Shown in pieces: positions 54,656-63,178 of a stretch of DNA of 64,000 nt. Below the pieces are notes generated by a model, which had not been told where the DNA came from, did no database searches, and worked only from the letters and a program-made list of their open reading frames with translations. Location of the stretch: positions 2,195,801 through 2,259,800 of the forward strand of contig NZ_KB455575.1 in NCBI RefSeq assembly GCF_000341735.1, written 5' to 3'. The translations under genes and the position numbers were made by a program. The first letter of the stretch is position 1. Each line of letters starts with the position of its first letter. The DNA comes from Methylotuvimicrobium buryatense 5G. Its GTDB lineage: Bacteria; Pseudomonadota; Gammaproteobacteria; Methylococcales; Methylomonadaceae.

Positions 54656-56569
54656 ATGACCATATTAGACGTATCATCGTGTTCATTAGAACCGGTAATC
54701 AATAAGCCACATTCGGAAAACCGAGGCGGAGCCTCATTTTTCAAATACAACCCTAAATCGCAGTTATTGATTGGCTTAATGATTGCACTCAGTTCATTGT
54801 CTCTCTCCCCGGTTGCGGAAGCAGCAAGACCCAGAGTCATAATCGACAAGATTGCACCGGTTGAAGAAGGTAACCTTGTCACTTTGAATGCTAGCAATAC
54901 TTTTGATGTCGATGGTAAAGCGTTGACTTACACGTGGCGACAAGTTCAAGGACCCGATGTCGTCATTAACAATCCCAATGCTCCTATCGCCACATTCACT
55001 GCGCCGACTATTGAAAAAACCAATAGCCGTACCAGACCTGTCAGATTACGCTTTGAATTGGAAGCCGATAATGGCGATGACAGACTAGCAACTGCAAGTA
55101 GACGCGTACCCGTCAGGGTTCTGCCGGTCAATAACCCACCTGTTGCAAATGCCGGTCCGAATCGCACGGTAAGTTGGGAGGCAGCTTCATCAGGTATTGA
55201 TCTCGATGCTTCCGGCAGTACCGATGACGGACAAATCATTCAATATCGTTGGAGATCCTTGACCCCAAGAAACCAATTGCCGAGAGGCGCCAGAGTTAGA
55301 TTGACAAACCCTAGAGCCGAGCGCGCTTCATTTGAATTTACCAGTCCCGACCGAGCCTCTCCGGTAACATTGGATTTCGAACTGTTCGTTCGGGATAACG
55401 ATAGAGCTATAGACAGAACCACCGTCTCTATAACCGTAGCCGAAGGTCTCGCGCCTCCAGTCGCCAATGCCGGAAGCGCACAAACGGTTACATCGGGAGC
55501 GTCCGTAACGCTTAACGGCGCTGGAAGCACTGGAACAATCGACAGTTACGCATGGGAACAAACTGCCGGACCTTCAGTAACACTGTCCAACCCGAACAGC
55601 GCTTCAGCCGGATTTACCGCGCCGACCGTCGCCACACAGACTGTTTTGACCTTTAGACTCACTGCAGCCAATAGCGCCGGCCCGTCGCAAGCGACTGTCA
55701 ACGTCACGATCACCCCCGCAGCTACTGCACCGGTAGCAAACGCCGGCAGCGCACAAACGGTCACATCGGGAGCGTCCGTAACGCTTAACGGCACTGGAAG
55801 CACTGGAACCATCGACAGTTACGCATGGGAACAAACTGCCGGACCTTCAGTGACTCTGTCCAACCCGAACAGTGCTTCAGCCGGATTTACCGCGCCGTCC
55901 GTTATTGAGCCAACCCTTTTGACCTTTACACTCACAACGACCAATAGCGCTGGCTCGTCACAATCGACTGTTAATGTTACAGTCAATCCTATTTTAGTAG
56001 CTCCAGTAGCTAATGCCGGCAGCGCACAAACGGTCACATCGGGAGCGTCCGTAACGCTTAACGGTGCAGGCAGTACCGGAACCATCGACAGTTACGCATG
56101 GGAACAAACTACCGGACCGTCAGTGACTCTGTCCAACCCAAGCAGTGCTTCAGCCGGATTTACCGCACCGACCGTCGCCACACCGACCGTTTTGACTTTT
56201 AGACTCACGACAACGAATAGCGCCGGATCATCGTCCGCAACGGTTAACGTGACAGTCAATCCTCAAGCAAGCGGTAATATCAGCGCCACTTTGGAAATCG
56301 ATGATGTTGCTCTAAACGACCCAACCGTATTGCTATTGTCGAATATACAAGGAGGATCTCAACCCTATACTATTACCGTAGATTGGGGCGATGGCGAAAT
56401 TACAGGACCAGTTACTCTCAATTCCGGAGTTACGAATTACAACGTTGAGGATTTCTACTATGAAGAAGTTGGTTCTTACAATATTACTGTTACGATCAGG
56501 GATGCAAGCAATCAAACAACAATATTGACGGAAAACATTACGGTTGCGGAATCCGCCGAATGTAATTAA
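54656..56569 (+). CDS. Exported PKD-repeat surface protein
   Basis: The 637-residue product from ATG 54656 (AAGGAA upstream) has an extended signal region. About 34 polar residues precede the hydrophobic segment LLIGLMIALSSLSLSPVAEA, a form seen in some autotransported or TPS proteins. Two PKD/REJ-like domains follow, then three almost identical 91-residue PKD-like repeats (ANAGSAQTVTSGASVTLNG to NVTVNP), then a final PKD domain with the classical DWGDG motif. There is no catalytic domain and no obvious anchor; the C-terminus is AECN. It follows the adhesin gene on the same strand, and may be an extracellular matrix or adhesin-binding partner. Confidence 0.85.
   Translation: MTILDVSSCSLEPVINKPHSENRGGASFFKYNPKSQLLIGLMIALSSLSLSPVAEAARPRVIIDKIAPVEEGNLVTLNASNTFDVDGKALTYTWRQVQGPDVVINNPNAPIATFTAPTIEKTNSRTRPVRLRFELEADNGDDRLATASRRVPVRVLPVNNPPVANAGPNRTVSWEAASSGIDLDASGSTDDGQIIQYRWRSLTPRNQLPRGARVRLTNPRAERASFEFTSPDRASPVTLDFELFVRDNDRAIDRTTVSITVAEGLAPPVANAGSAQTVTSGASVTLNGAGSTGTIDSYAWEQTAGPSVTLSNPNSASAGFTAPTVATQTVLTFRLTAANSAGPSQATVNVTITPAATAPVANAGSAQTVTSGASVTLNGTGSTGTIDSYAWEQTAGPSVTLSNPNSASAGFTAPSVIEPTLLTFTLTTTNSAGSSQSTVNVTVNPILVAPVANAGSAQTVTSGASVTLNGAGSTGTIDSYAWEQTTGPSVTLSNPSSASAGFTAPTVATPTVLTFRLTTTNSAGSSSATVNVTVNPQASGNISATLEIDDVALNDPTVLLLSNIQGGSQPYTITVDWGDGEITGPVTLNSGVTNYNVEDFYYEEVGSYNITVTIRDASNQTTILTENITVAESAECN
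55462..56280 (+). repeat. Three 273-bp tandem repeats inside the PKD gene
   Basis: The word AGCGCACAAACGGT recurs at 55475, 55748 and 56021, a spacing of exactly 273 bases. The first two-thirds of each unit is nearly identical in DNA, while the last third differs more. This points to recent duplication or gene conversion and predicts copy-number variation. Confidence 0.9.
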
Positions 56570-56664
56570 TCGTTAAAGTACACCGGCTAGGTCGATCATT
56601 TCATCTAGTTCGGTGTCCTTAGAAAAAATGCAAAACTGAACTTATTTTAGATTTTTTAATGATC

Positions 56665-56691
56665 AAAAGGGCTTTATTGAAGCCCTTTTTT
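56665..56691 (+). terminator. Intrinsic terminator of the PKD gene
   Basis: AAAAGGGCTT (56665-56674), loop TATTG, then AAGCCCTTTTTT (56680-56691) forms a textbook rho-independent terminator with a T run, 96 bases after the stop. The symmetric A run would also allow weak function on the other strand. Confidence 0.92.
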
Positions 56692-56800
56692 GAACCTAAA
56701 TCCTGCACATAAGCACTGGGAAAATATAAATAGGCTATACATATCATTTATATAATGATTTTAATGACCGCACACGCCTCACGCCAACCTCAAAAAATCT

Positions 56801-57040
56801 TACCTCCAGCCAACCGGCAAAGTTCATCTGTCAGCAACAGCAACCGGTTTAACCAGTCAGGCCGGCTTAATTCCGGTAATCAAATTTCTCAAGCGTATCG
56901 GTTTTGAAGATCTGGTCAAACAGACCGTACCGCATGTGCGTGGCGATAATGCCGCTTACCAACTCATGGATGTCGTATTGCTGACTTTGGTCGGCGTGGT
57001 CGGGAGCGCCCAATCAATCGCCAAGGTATGCGCAGCATAG
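56801..57040 (+). pseudogene. IS1380-family transposase, N-terminal remnant
   Basis: An open stretch of 79 codons without a usable start reads KVHLSATATGLTSQAGLIPV and continues through KRIGFEDLVKQTVPHVRGDN to SAQSIAKVCAA before a TAG stop. This is the conserved N-terminal part of IS1380-like DDE transposases; a full one has about 430 residues. The catalytic domain is absent and an apparent frame change lies upstream, where ATG 56764 opens another frame. It is a dead remnant, useful as a mark of past insertion after the envelope island. No IS ends were found. Confidence 0.75.
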
Positions 57041-57170
57041 ACGCCAACTTAAAGCATAAAGCGTTAATTTGCAGTTGAAAAAAAAGTGTGGCCACAACAT
57101 AGAGTATTTTTACCGACGAAAGTGAAATCCCTATGAAGCAGCCACAGCTAACAGATATACCCGTCGTAGA

Positions 57171-57285
57171 TCAAAATTCGGCGACGGGGTGCTCGGCAAA
57201 GGCTTTGCCAGCATGGAGCTGGCATAGCGCCTACATGGACGTATTCACGGCGTCCTTTGACGGGCACCCCGGCGCCGAATTTTGA
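57171..57285. mobile_element. Palindromic element (subfamily III), 115 bp
   Basis: Arms of about 33 bp (57171-57204 region and 57254-57285) share CAAAATTCGGCG and GGGGTGC with four mismatches. Between them lies the same core word CCTACATGGACGTATTCACG found in subfamilies I and II. The arms differ completely from those subfamilies and resemble the flanks at 17563-17700. It therefore joins a common core to different arms. Confidence 0.7.
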
Positions 57286-57337
57286 CCTCCAATGAGTATA
57301 CATACGTGCCGGCACACTTGCTGAACAGAGTTTGACG

Positions 57338-57415
57338 AAGGCGTCACTCCCACAGGAGCGGCGATGAACGCTCTGTGAGAGCGATCCCATGATCGCGATT
57401 TCGAAGCCGGTTTCG
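57338..57415. repeat. REP-like repeat
   Basis: ACGAAGGCGTCACTCCCACA at the left and GCGATTTCGAAGCC at the right match the inverted repeat at 31440-31522, with a rearranged middle. It is a second member of that dispersed family. Confidence 0.5.
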
Positions 57416-57492
57416 TTGGGTGGCAATAAATGGCATCGAGGTCTCATTGGCTAAAATTGCAAAAGAGAAATTTTTGACTTATGTATAACAAT

Positions 57493-57516
57493 GAGAGCTG
57501 GAGCTTGGGTAACAGC
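57493..57516. repeat. Dispersed short repeat, copy 3
   Basis: GAGCTGGAGCTTGGGTAACA and its flanks differ by one base from the copy at 21354-21377. It lies in the gene-free stretch before the cobalamin operon. Confidence 0.6.
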
Positions 57517-57621
57517 ATATTTTGTTTTTGCGACTGCGACTGGCCCCTGCTCGGACATTTGGCTTCAGCAAGCTGAAGCATCTTGCTAATCAGGTTAAGT
57601 TAAGAGTTCTAGCGTTTCACT

Positions 57622-57829
57622 CCCCTCTTTGAAAAAGCATAGGTATCTACACAAGTTTTCAGCTTTACAAAACAATTAGTTAAGTTAATTTTTCTGTAAT
57701 CTAGGATAAAAAAGTAGACTAAAAACATCAATTTTTAGTCCCTATCTTCATAAAAAACCAGAAGAAACTTAATAACAGATTGATTTTGAATAATAAAGAT
57801 GTGTAGATACTTATATTGAAAAAGAGGGG
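57622..57829. mobile_element. Possible 208-bp MITE with terminal inverted repeats
   Basis: CCCCTCTTTGAAAAAGCATA with the following GGTATCTACAC (57622-57652) faces GTGTAGATACTTATATTGAA with the following AAAGAGGGG (57801-57829). These are about 30-bp imperfect terminal repeats around a 150-bp AT-rich, non-coding interior. A further AAAGAGGGG/CCCCTTTTTC pairing continues to about 57880. No target duplication could be defined. The region 57041-58093 otherwise holds no gene, and I see no cobalamin riboswitch. Confidence 0.5.
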
Positions 57830-58093
57830 TTGGGGCAGATTTTTCTAATAACCCCCCCCTCAATACCCCTTTTTCAAAGGGGGGAAGAAGGCTAACTTTA
57901 TGGCAGTGACGCAGAGCGTGGGAACGATAATTACCGGAGGCTGAATAGTTTCATTCACGGGATTACGAACGCCCGTTTGAGTCTGTTGCATGTCCGGTTA
58001 CGGCTTGGCCCCTCTGCGCCGATATTCTCACCCCCGACGCCCCGTTTGGTTTAAAATAATCGGCTTTTGACTTCGCACGATACGCATTGCTGA

Positions 58094-59113
58094 ATGAAAC
58101 ACGGCGGTAATATTTATAGTTTTGCCGAACGCATCGGCTGTCGACCGGATCAGGTCTTGGACTTTTCAGCCAACATCAATCCCGTCCAGGCCATCGACTG
58201 GCGCACGTTGCAATTCGACCCGTCGCCTTATGCCGATCCCGATTACAGTGCCTTAAAAGAAGCGCTTCGCTATCGCTACCCGTTGCCGAACGACACCGAC
58301 CTGGAACCCTTCAACGGCGCGAGTGCCGCGATTTTTGCGTTATTGCGCCGACTCCATCCCGAAGAGGTCGTACTTTATACGCCGATGTACGTCGAATATG
58401 GACGCATCGCGCAACAATTAGATTGCCGCATCCGTTGCATCGACCGTTTCGACCATTTTGAACAAACGGAAATTCCGCCGCACAGCACCGTCATTTTCGT
58501 CAATCCGGCCACGCCCGACGGCGCGCTTTACGACCTGCACAAGCTACTGGCCCAATGGCAGGCCGCTCGATGCACGATCCTGATCGACGAATCTTTTCTG
58601 GACTTCTGCCCTGCCGCCGCCACGACCAGTATCGCCGACAGGATAGGCCAAATCCCGAACCTTTACCTGATCAAGTCCTTGAGCAAGTTTTACGGCAGCG
58701 CCGGCGTCCGCATCGGTTTCGTCGCCGCCGAGAAAACGGCAATCACAAAACTGAAACAACTCGAGCCGGCGTGGAAACTGTCGAGCTTCGATATCGCTTA
58801 CATGCAGCAAGCCCTTTCTAACGATACCTTCGCCAATAACACGCGCCGGCAAACAACACAGCTTCGCGAATCATTGAGGCAAATGCTGGAGGATTCCAAA
58901 CTGTTCGACCGGGTATATCCGAGCCAAGCCAATTTTATCCTCGTCCGTTTGGCGAAAATCGACGGCCATGCCTTGCAACGTCACCTGGAAAAGGCGCGAA
59001 TCTTGATTCGCGTGTGCGACAATTTTGAAGGCCTGGATAAGCGGTATGTGCGCTTCGCGGTTAAGGATGCCGAATCGATCGCCCGGCTTGCCGAATGTTT
59101 GCAACATGTTTGA
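58094..59113 (+). CDS. cobD: Threonine-phosphate decarboxylase/CobC-type aminotransferase of cobalamin synthesis
   Basis: The enzyme decarboxylates L-threonine O-3-phosphate to (R)-1-amino-2-propanol phosphate, the linker for the cobalamin nucleotide loop (CobD in Salmonella, CobC in Pseudomonas naming). The 339-residue PLP protein begins KHGGNIYSFAERIG, the family start. It has DFSANINP (about 23-30), the aspartate in ILIDESFLDF (about 163-172), and the PLP lysine in IKSLSKFYGSAGVRIGF (about 190-206). The C-terminal RVCDNFEGLDKRYVRFAVK is also typical. It is the first gene of an overlapping five-gene operon, and its stop overlaps the cbiB start by eight bases (ATGTTTGA). Confidence 0.92.
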   Translation: MKHGGNIYSFAERIGCRPDQVLDFSANINPVQAIDWRTLQFDPSPYADPDYSALKEALRYRYPLPNDTDLEPFNGASAAIFALLRRLHPEEVVLYTPMYVEYGRIAQQLDCRIRCIDRFDHFEQTEIPPHSTVIFVNPATPDGALYDLHKLLAQWQAARCTILIDESFLDFCPAAATTSIADRIGQIPNLYLIKSLSKFYGSAGVRIGFVAAEKTAITKLKQLEPAWKLSSFDIAYMQQALSNDTFANNTRRQTTQLRESLRQMLEDSKLFDRVYPSQANFILVRLAKIDGHALQRHLEKARILIRVCDNFEGLDKRYVRFAVKDAESIARLAECLQHV

Positions 59114-59999
59114 ATTGGCAGCGCTGGCCTATTTGATCGACCTGCGTTTCGGCGAATTCCGCACGACCCACCCGGTCGTGCTGATGGGCTGCTTTATCGA
59201 AGGGTATGAGCGGCGTTATTATCGCGACAATATTCGATCAGGCGCGACATTGGTCGCCAGCCTGTTAACGATAACTTTAATCATCGCCCTCTCGATCGTT
59301 TACGCCTGCCAACAATTACCGTATTGGCTCGCCCTACCCGTTTTAGCCGTCATCGCATCGATGGGGCTTGCGATGCAAATGCTCCATGCCAGCGTCGCGG
59401 AACTATTGACCGCCGAACAACCCCGACAAGCCTTGCGTTACCTGGTGAGCCGCGATACCGAAACGATGAGCGATAGCGAGGTCTATAAGGCGGCGATTGA
59501 AACTTGGGCCGAAAACCTCAGCGACGGCGTCATCGCGCCTCTGTTTTATTTGGTCTTATTCGGCCTACCGGGCTTGGCCGTTTACAAAGCCGTCAATACC
59601 TTGGATTCGATGATCGCCTATAAAACCGACCGCTATCTTCATTTCGGCCGAGTCGCCGCCAAACTCGACGATCTCGCCAACTTCATCCCGGCCCGTTTGA
59701 CGGCCTTGTTGATCATTTTAGTGTCGTCCGATAAAAAACGGGCTTGGCAATGCTTATGGCGGGACGCCGATAAACTGGAAAGCCCCAATGCCGGCCGGCC
59801 GATCGCCGCGATGGCGGGCGCCTTGGGCGTGGCATTGGGCGGCGATGCGATGTACCATGGCCGGCTGAAAACCAAACCGGCTCTGGGCGATGCCATCGTG
59901 CCGGTCACTAAAACCACGCTATCGAAAGCCTTGTCCATGAAAACACCCATTGATTTTACGATCCTCGGCCTATTGGCCGTTGGTTTCTTGCTGTCTTGA
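59106..59999 (+). CDS. cbiB: Adenosylcobinamide-phosphate synthase CbiB
   Basis: CbiB (CobD in Pseudomonas naming) is an inner-membrane enzyme joining adenosylcobyric acid to aminopropanol phosphate, the product of the preceding gene. The 297-residue protein from ATG 59106 has several hydrophobic helices. It carries the family motifs DLRFGEFRTTHPVVLMG (about 11-27), SRDTETMSDSEVYKAAIETWAENLSDGVIAPLFY (about 116-149), and VNTLDSMIAYKTDRYLHFG (about 164-182). The eight-base overlap with the upstream gene indicates translational coupling. A longer frame to 59025 is not supported. Confidence 0.93.
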   Translation: MFELAALAYLIDLRFGEFRTTHPVVLMGCFIEGYERRYYRDNIRSGATLVASLLTITLIIALSIVYACQQLPYWLALPVLAVIASMGLAMQMLHASVAELLTAEQPRQALRYLVSRDTETMSDSEVYKAAIETWAENLSDGVIAPLFYLVLFGLPGLAVYKAVNTLDSMIAYKTDRYLHFGRVAAKLDDLANFIPARLTALLIILVSSDKKRAWQCLWRDADKLESPNAGRPIAAMAGALGVALGGDAMYHGRLKTKPALGDAIVPVTKTTLSKALSMKTPIDFTILGLLAVGFLLS

Positions 60000-60006
60000 T
60001 CAAGCA

Positions 60007-60936
60007 ATGTCCGTTTATACCTCAGTCACACCCGAACAACTGGACGCCTTTTTCGGTGCTTACGATCTCGGCCAGGTAGTCGATTATGCCGGTATTCCCG
60101 ACGGCATCGCGAACAGCCATTATGCGGTCGCGACCACGCAAGGCGACTATGTCTTGACCTTGTTCGAGGCACAGAATGGCGAGGAACTGACCCCGGTGAT
60201 CGGACTGATGCAACGCTTAGGGACTCGCAACCCGCTGTATCCGAATCCGCAGGCCGACAAACAAAACCGGCTATTGCTCAACCTCAACGGCAAACCGACA
60301 CTGGTCTGTAAACGTTTGGCCGGCCGATCCATCGTTTCGCCTACGCTAGATCAATGCCGGCAAATCGGCACGCAGTTGGCCAGGCTGCATCTCGACACGC
60401 GGGATTGTACCTTTCCGATCGCAAGCCATCATGACGTTTTGTCGATCAAAGCCTTGTTCGAGCAAGTCGAGAATCAACTGTCCGCCGGCGACCGCGAATT
60501 GATTCTCAGCGAACTGCAATTTCAGTCTGAGCACGAACAACAAGCCCTGCCCGGCGGCGTGATTCACGGCGACTTATTCCGGGATAATGCCTTATTCGCC
60601 GACGGACAAATCAGCGGCATACTCGATTTCTACAGTGCCTGCAGCGACCACTGGCTACGCGACATCGCCGTCTGCGCGAACGACTGGTGCCGAGACTACG
60701 GTATTTTCAACACGCAAAAATTAACCGCACTGCTTTCGGGCTATGAAACCCTAAGACCCTTATCGGCAATCGAACATCAGCATTGCAACCGCATGCTCAG
60801 AGCAGCCTCGCTACGTTTTTGGCTATCGCGCCTCGTGCACCATTACAGCAATCGCCCAGCCGCCCTGAGCCAACCCAAAGACCCGTTCGTTTTTAAAGAT
60901 CTGCTCGTACAACACCGACACGCCGCCCATGCCTGA
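60007..60936 (+). CDS. thrB: ThrB-like (homoserine kinase II/APH-fold) kinase in a cobalamin operon
   Basis: The 309-residue protein from ATG 60007 has the start of type II homoserine kinases (SVYTSVTPEQLDAFFGAYDLG, then GIANSHYAV and YVLTLFE). It also has the aminoglycoside-phosphotransferase-fold catalytic loop GGVIHGDLFRDNALF (about 188-202), with ISGILDFYSA as the metal-binding Asp motif. Homoserine kinase makes O-phosphohomoserine for threonine synthesis. Here it lies seven bases after cbiB and overlaps bluB by eight bases. It could be the cell's ThrB, or could phosphorylate L-threonine to supply the first enzyme of this operon, a role filled elsewhere by unrelated kinases such as PduX. 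The second option is inference. Confidence 0.8.
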   Translation: MSVYTSVTPEQLDAFFGAYDLGQVVDYAGIPDGIANSHYAVATTQGDYVLTLFEAQNGEELTPVIGLMQRLGTRNPLYPNPQADKQNRLLLNLNGKPTLVCKRLAGRSIVSPTLDQCRQIGTQLARLHLDTRDCTFPIASHHDVLSIKALFEQVENQLSAGDRELILSELQFQSEHEQQALPGGVIHGDLFRDNALFADGQISGILDFYSACSDHWLRDIAVCANDWCRDYGIFNTQKLTALLSGYETLRPLSAIEHQHCNRMLRAASLRFWLSRLVHHYSNRPAALSQPKDPFVFKDLLVQHRHAAHA

Positions 60937-61591
60937 TCATCGCTATTCCGACGCCGAACGCGCCGCCATTTACCGCGCTATCTACGAGCGCCGCGATATG
61001 CGGCATTTTTTGCCCGACCCGGTCGAACCCGACAGATTAGCACGCATCATCGCGGCGGCGCACCACGCCCCAAGCGTCGGCTTCATGCAGCCCTGGCGTT
61101 TCATCCGCATCACCCGTCCGGATTTACGCCAAGCCATACACGGCCATGTCGAGCAGGAACGCCTGCAAACCGCCCGCGCCTTACAGGAGCGCGAAGACGA
61201 ATTCATGCGCATCAAGGTCGAAGGCATCATGGAATGCGCCGAAATCATCATCGCCTCATTAAGCGACCGCCGAGACGAGCATATCTTCGGCCGGCGCACC
61301 CTGCCGGAAATGGATCTGGCCTCGTTATCCTGCGCGATCCAGAATATGTGGCTGGCCGCCCGGGCCGAAGGTCTGGGTTTGGGCTGGGTTTCGATGTTCG
61401 AGCCGGAAGCGCTGAAACGATTATTGGCGATGCCCGACGACAGCCAACCGTTCGCGATTTTATGTCTGGGCCATGTCGAGCGCTTTTATGACGAGCCGCT
61501 CTTGCAACAAGAACGGTGGGCATCGCGCTTGGAATTGAACGATTGTTTATTTGAAAACGCCTGGAACAACCCATGCAAACTCACTTTTTGA
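60929..61591 (+). CDS. bluB: 5,6-dimethylbenzimidazole synthase BluB
   Basis: BluB is a nitroreductase-fold flavoenzyme that breaks down reduced FMN with oxygen to give 5,6-dimethylbenzimidazole, the lower ligand of cobalamin. The 220-residue product has the family start [21 protein letters not shown] (about 12-32), the [13 protein letters not shown] segment (about 46-58), and the [16 protein letters not shown] motif (about 144-159). It implies aerobic, de novo DMB synthesis. It overlaps the upstream kinase gene by eight bases (ATGCCTGA) and the downstream cobT by 19. Confidence 0.95.
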   Translation: MPDHRYSDAERAAIYRAIYERRDMRHFLPDPVEPDRLARIIAAAHHAPSVGFMQPWRFIRITRPDLRQAIHGHVEQERLQTARALQEREDEFMRIKVEGIMECAEIIIASLSDRRDEHIFGRRTLPEMDLASLSCAIQNMWLAARAEGLGLGWVSMFEPEALKRLLAMPDDSQPFAILCLGHVERFYDEPLLQQERWASRLELNDCLFENAWNNPCKLTF

Positions 61592-62610
61592 TCAATCCGC
61601 TAGACCACACCCTTACCGCCGCGCTACAAGACAAAATCGACCAAAAGACCAAGCCTTTGGGTTCGCTGGGCCGATTGGAAGCACTGGCGCTGCGCATCGG
61701 GCTAATACAAAACACGTTATCGCCGACGCTGACAAACCCGGCTATCGTGATTTTTGCCGGCGATCACGGCATTGCCGCGTCCGGCGTCAGCGCCTATCCG
61801 CAAAGCGTCACCGCGCAAATGGTCGCCAATTTTTTGGCGGGCGGGGCCGCCATCAGCGTTATTGCCAAGCACAACGGCCTCGACCTGTGGATCGTCGATG
61901 CCGGCGTCAATGCCGATCTAAACCGGCACCCTAAATTGATCGAAGCTAAAATCGGCAAAGGCACGCGTAATTTTTTAGATGCGCCGGCAATGACCGAAAG
62001 CGAATGCGCCCAAGCCATGCAAGCCGGCGCCGATATCGTACAGGAACGCCACCGGGCAGGATGCAATTGTATCGGCTTCGGCGAAATGGGCATCGGCAAT
62101 ACCTCTTCCGCCTCGCTGTTGATGCATTGCTTGACCGGTATACCGCTGGCGCAATGCGTCGGACGCGGCACCGGACTAAGCGATGCGCAACTGAGCCATA
62201 AATTGTCGCTATTGAATCAAGCCTTGGCACGGCACCCCGGCCAACGCGATCCATTGGCGGCATTGAGCATCTTCGGCGGCTTTGAAATCGCGATGATGAC
62301 CGGCGCTTATTTGAAAGCCGCCGAACTGGGCATGCTGATCGTCGTCGACGGCTTTATCGCCGGCAGCGCATTGTTGGTTGCGGCGAAGTGCCATCCCGAG
62401 GTTTTGGATTATTGCGTGTTTAGCCATGTCTCGGACGAACAAGGACATCGCGCGCTACTCGATCACTTCGGCGCACAAGCCTTGCTCGATCTTGAATTAC
62501 GCCTCGGCGAAGGCTCGGGCGCAGCACTGGCCTATCCCTTGATAGCCTCGGCGGTTGCGATGCTGAACGAAATGGCCAGCTTTGCCGAAGCGGGGGTGGA
62601 TGCCGGTTGA
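61573..62610 (+). CDS. cobT: Nicotinate-nucleotide:DMB phosphoribosyltransferase CobT
   Basis: CobT activates DMB, the product of the preceding bluB, to alpha-ribazole phosphate for the cobalamin nucleotide loop. The 345-residue protein shows [16 protein letters not shown] (about 24-39) and [20 protein letters not shown] (about 61-80). [12 protein letters not shown] (about 174-185) and the catalytic Glu in [14 protein letters not shown] (about 311-324) follow. All hallmarks of active CobT are intact. It is last in the operon. The late nucleotide-loop genes cobS and cobU are not in the window. Confidence 0.96.
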   Translation: MQTHFLINPLDHTLTAALQDKIDQKTKPLGSLGRLEALALRIGLIQNTLSPTLTNPAIVIFAGDHGIAASGVSAYPQSVTAQMVANFLAGGAAISVIAKHNGLDLWIVDAGVNADLNRHPKLIEAKIGKGTRNFLDAPAMTESECAQAMQAGADIVQERHRAGCNCIGFGEMGIGNTSSASLLMHCLTGIPLAQCVGRGTGLSDAQLSHKLSLLNQALARHPGQRDPLAALSIFGGFEIAMMTGAYLKAAELGMLIVVDGFIAGSALLVAAKCHPEVLDYCVFSHVSDEQGHRALLDHFGAQALLDLELRLGEGSGAALAYPLIASAVAMLNEMASFAEAGVDAG

Positions 62611-62694
62611 AATTGCCGGGGTTTGTTTTTGATGGGATGCGGTGTTACTCTTTCACGGTTTAAAACCCTATTGAGACATTTTGAGGGCTTTTCG

Positions 62695-62874
62695 ATGCAT
62701 AGATACGAATCTGACATTGTTGCATGGGCGAACGAGCAGGCCGCGCTTCTCCGTGCGGGCCAATTCAACATGCTCGACCTTGAACATATTGCGGATGAGA
62801 TTGAAGACCAAGCGCGCCAAGATTTTTCGCGAAAGCTGAAATGGGGTCCGTCCGATTTCAGCAGCGAAAAATGA
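62695..62874 (+). pseudogene. Truncated DUF29-family protein
   Basis: From ATG 62695 (GAGGG upstream) the 59-residue product begins HRYESDIVAWANEQAALLRAG and continues QFNMLDLEHIADEIEDQARQDF. This is the typical N-terminal half of DUF29 proteins, small proteins of unknown function common in cyanobacteria and in proteobacterial accessory DNA and normally about 140-150 residues. After residue 48 the sequence leaves the family (KWGPSDFSSEK) and stops. The loss of the C-terminal half, just before a group II intron region, suggests a deletion or insertion scar. Confidence 0.7.
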
Positions 62875-63101
62875 CTTGGCGATTATTGCCTTCGGCGGCC
62901 CCGATTCGCCCTGCGTCCGTGCCACTACGCCACATCATCGTATACTCGATGCGGCTCCGTAGCACTCCCACAAATGGCTTTACGCCGTGTCGCGATGCCT
63001 TGTATTTTGCCTCCGCCTACGCTATTCGCGCAGACTCCGGCAAAACACCCGGCGCTACGGCTATCGGGGACTAAAAATCTTCACTTCGCTATCGCTCCGT
63101 T
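62875..63101. other. Region between truncated DUF29 gene and intron end
   Basis: No coding region is supported. It should contain the 3' flanking exon of the group II intron on the minus strand. Its short open frames overlap the intron RNA domains and have no family resemblance. Confidence 0.35.
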
Positions 63102-63178
63102 GTTGAGTAGACCGCAGGCACTTCCCCCACAGACTCTCGCAGAACGGTACGTGAACCTCTCGATTCATACCGCTCCCA
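63102..63178 (-). ncRNA. Group II intron 3' end: domains V and VI
   Basis: On the minus strand, three bases past the reverse-transcriptase stop, lies a 34-base domain V (63142-63175). It has a GAGCGGTA/TACCGTTC lower stem (one G-T), an internal bulge, a TGAATC/GGTTCA upper stem and a GAGA tetraloop; AGC gives the catalytic triad. A domain VI-like helix with an unpaired A (CTACTC) follows, and the intron probably ends near 63102 in ...CAAC. The exact splice site is inferred. Confidence 0.75.

Noticed and set aside
57286..58093. Cobalamin riboswitch upstream of the cob operon
   Set aside because: The conserved B12-box (GCCACTG-like) and surrounding stems were looked for and not found.
61551..61934. 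127-residue open frame inside bluB/cobT
   Set aside because: Out-of-frame shadow of cobT with Arg-rich low-quality translation.
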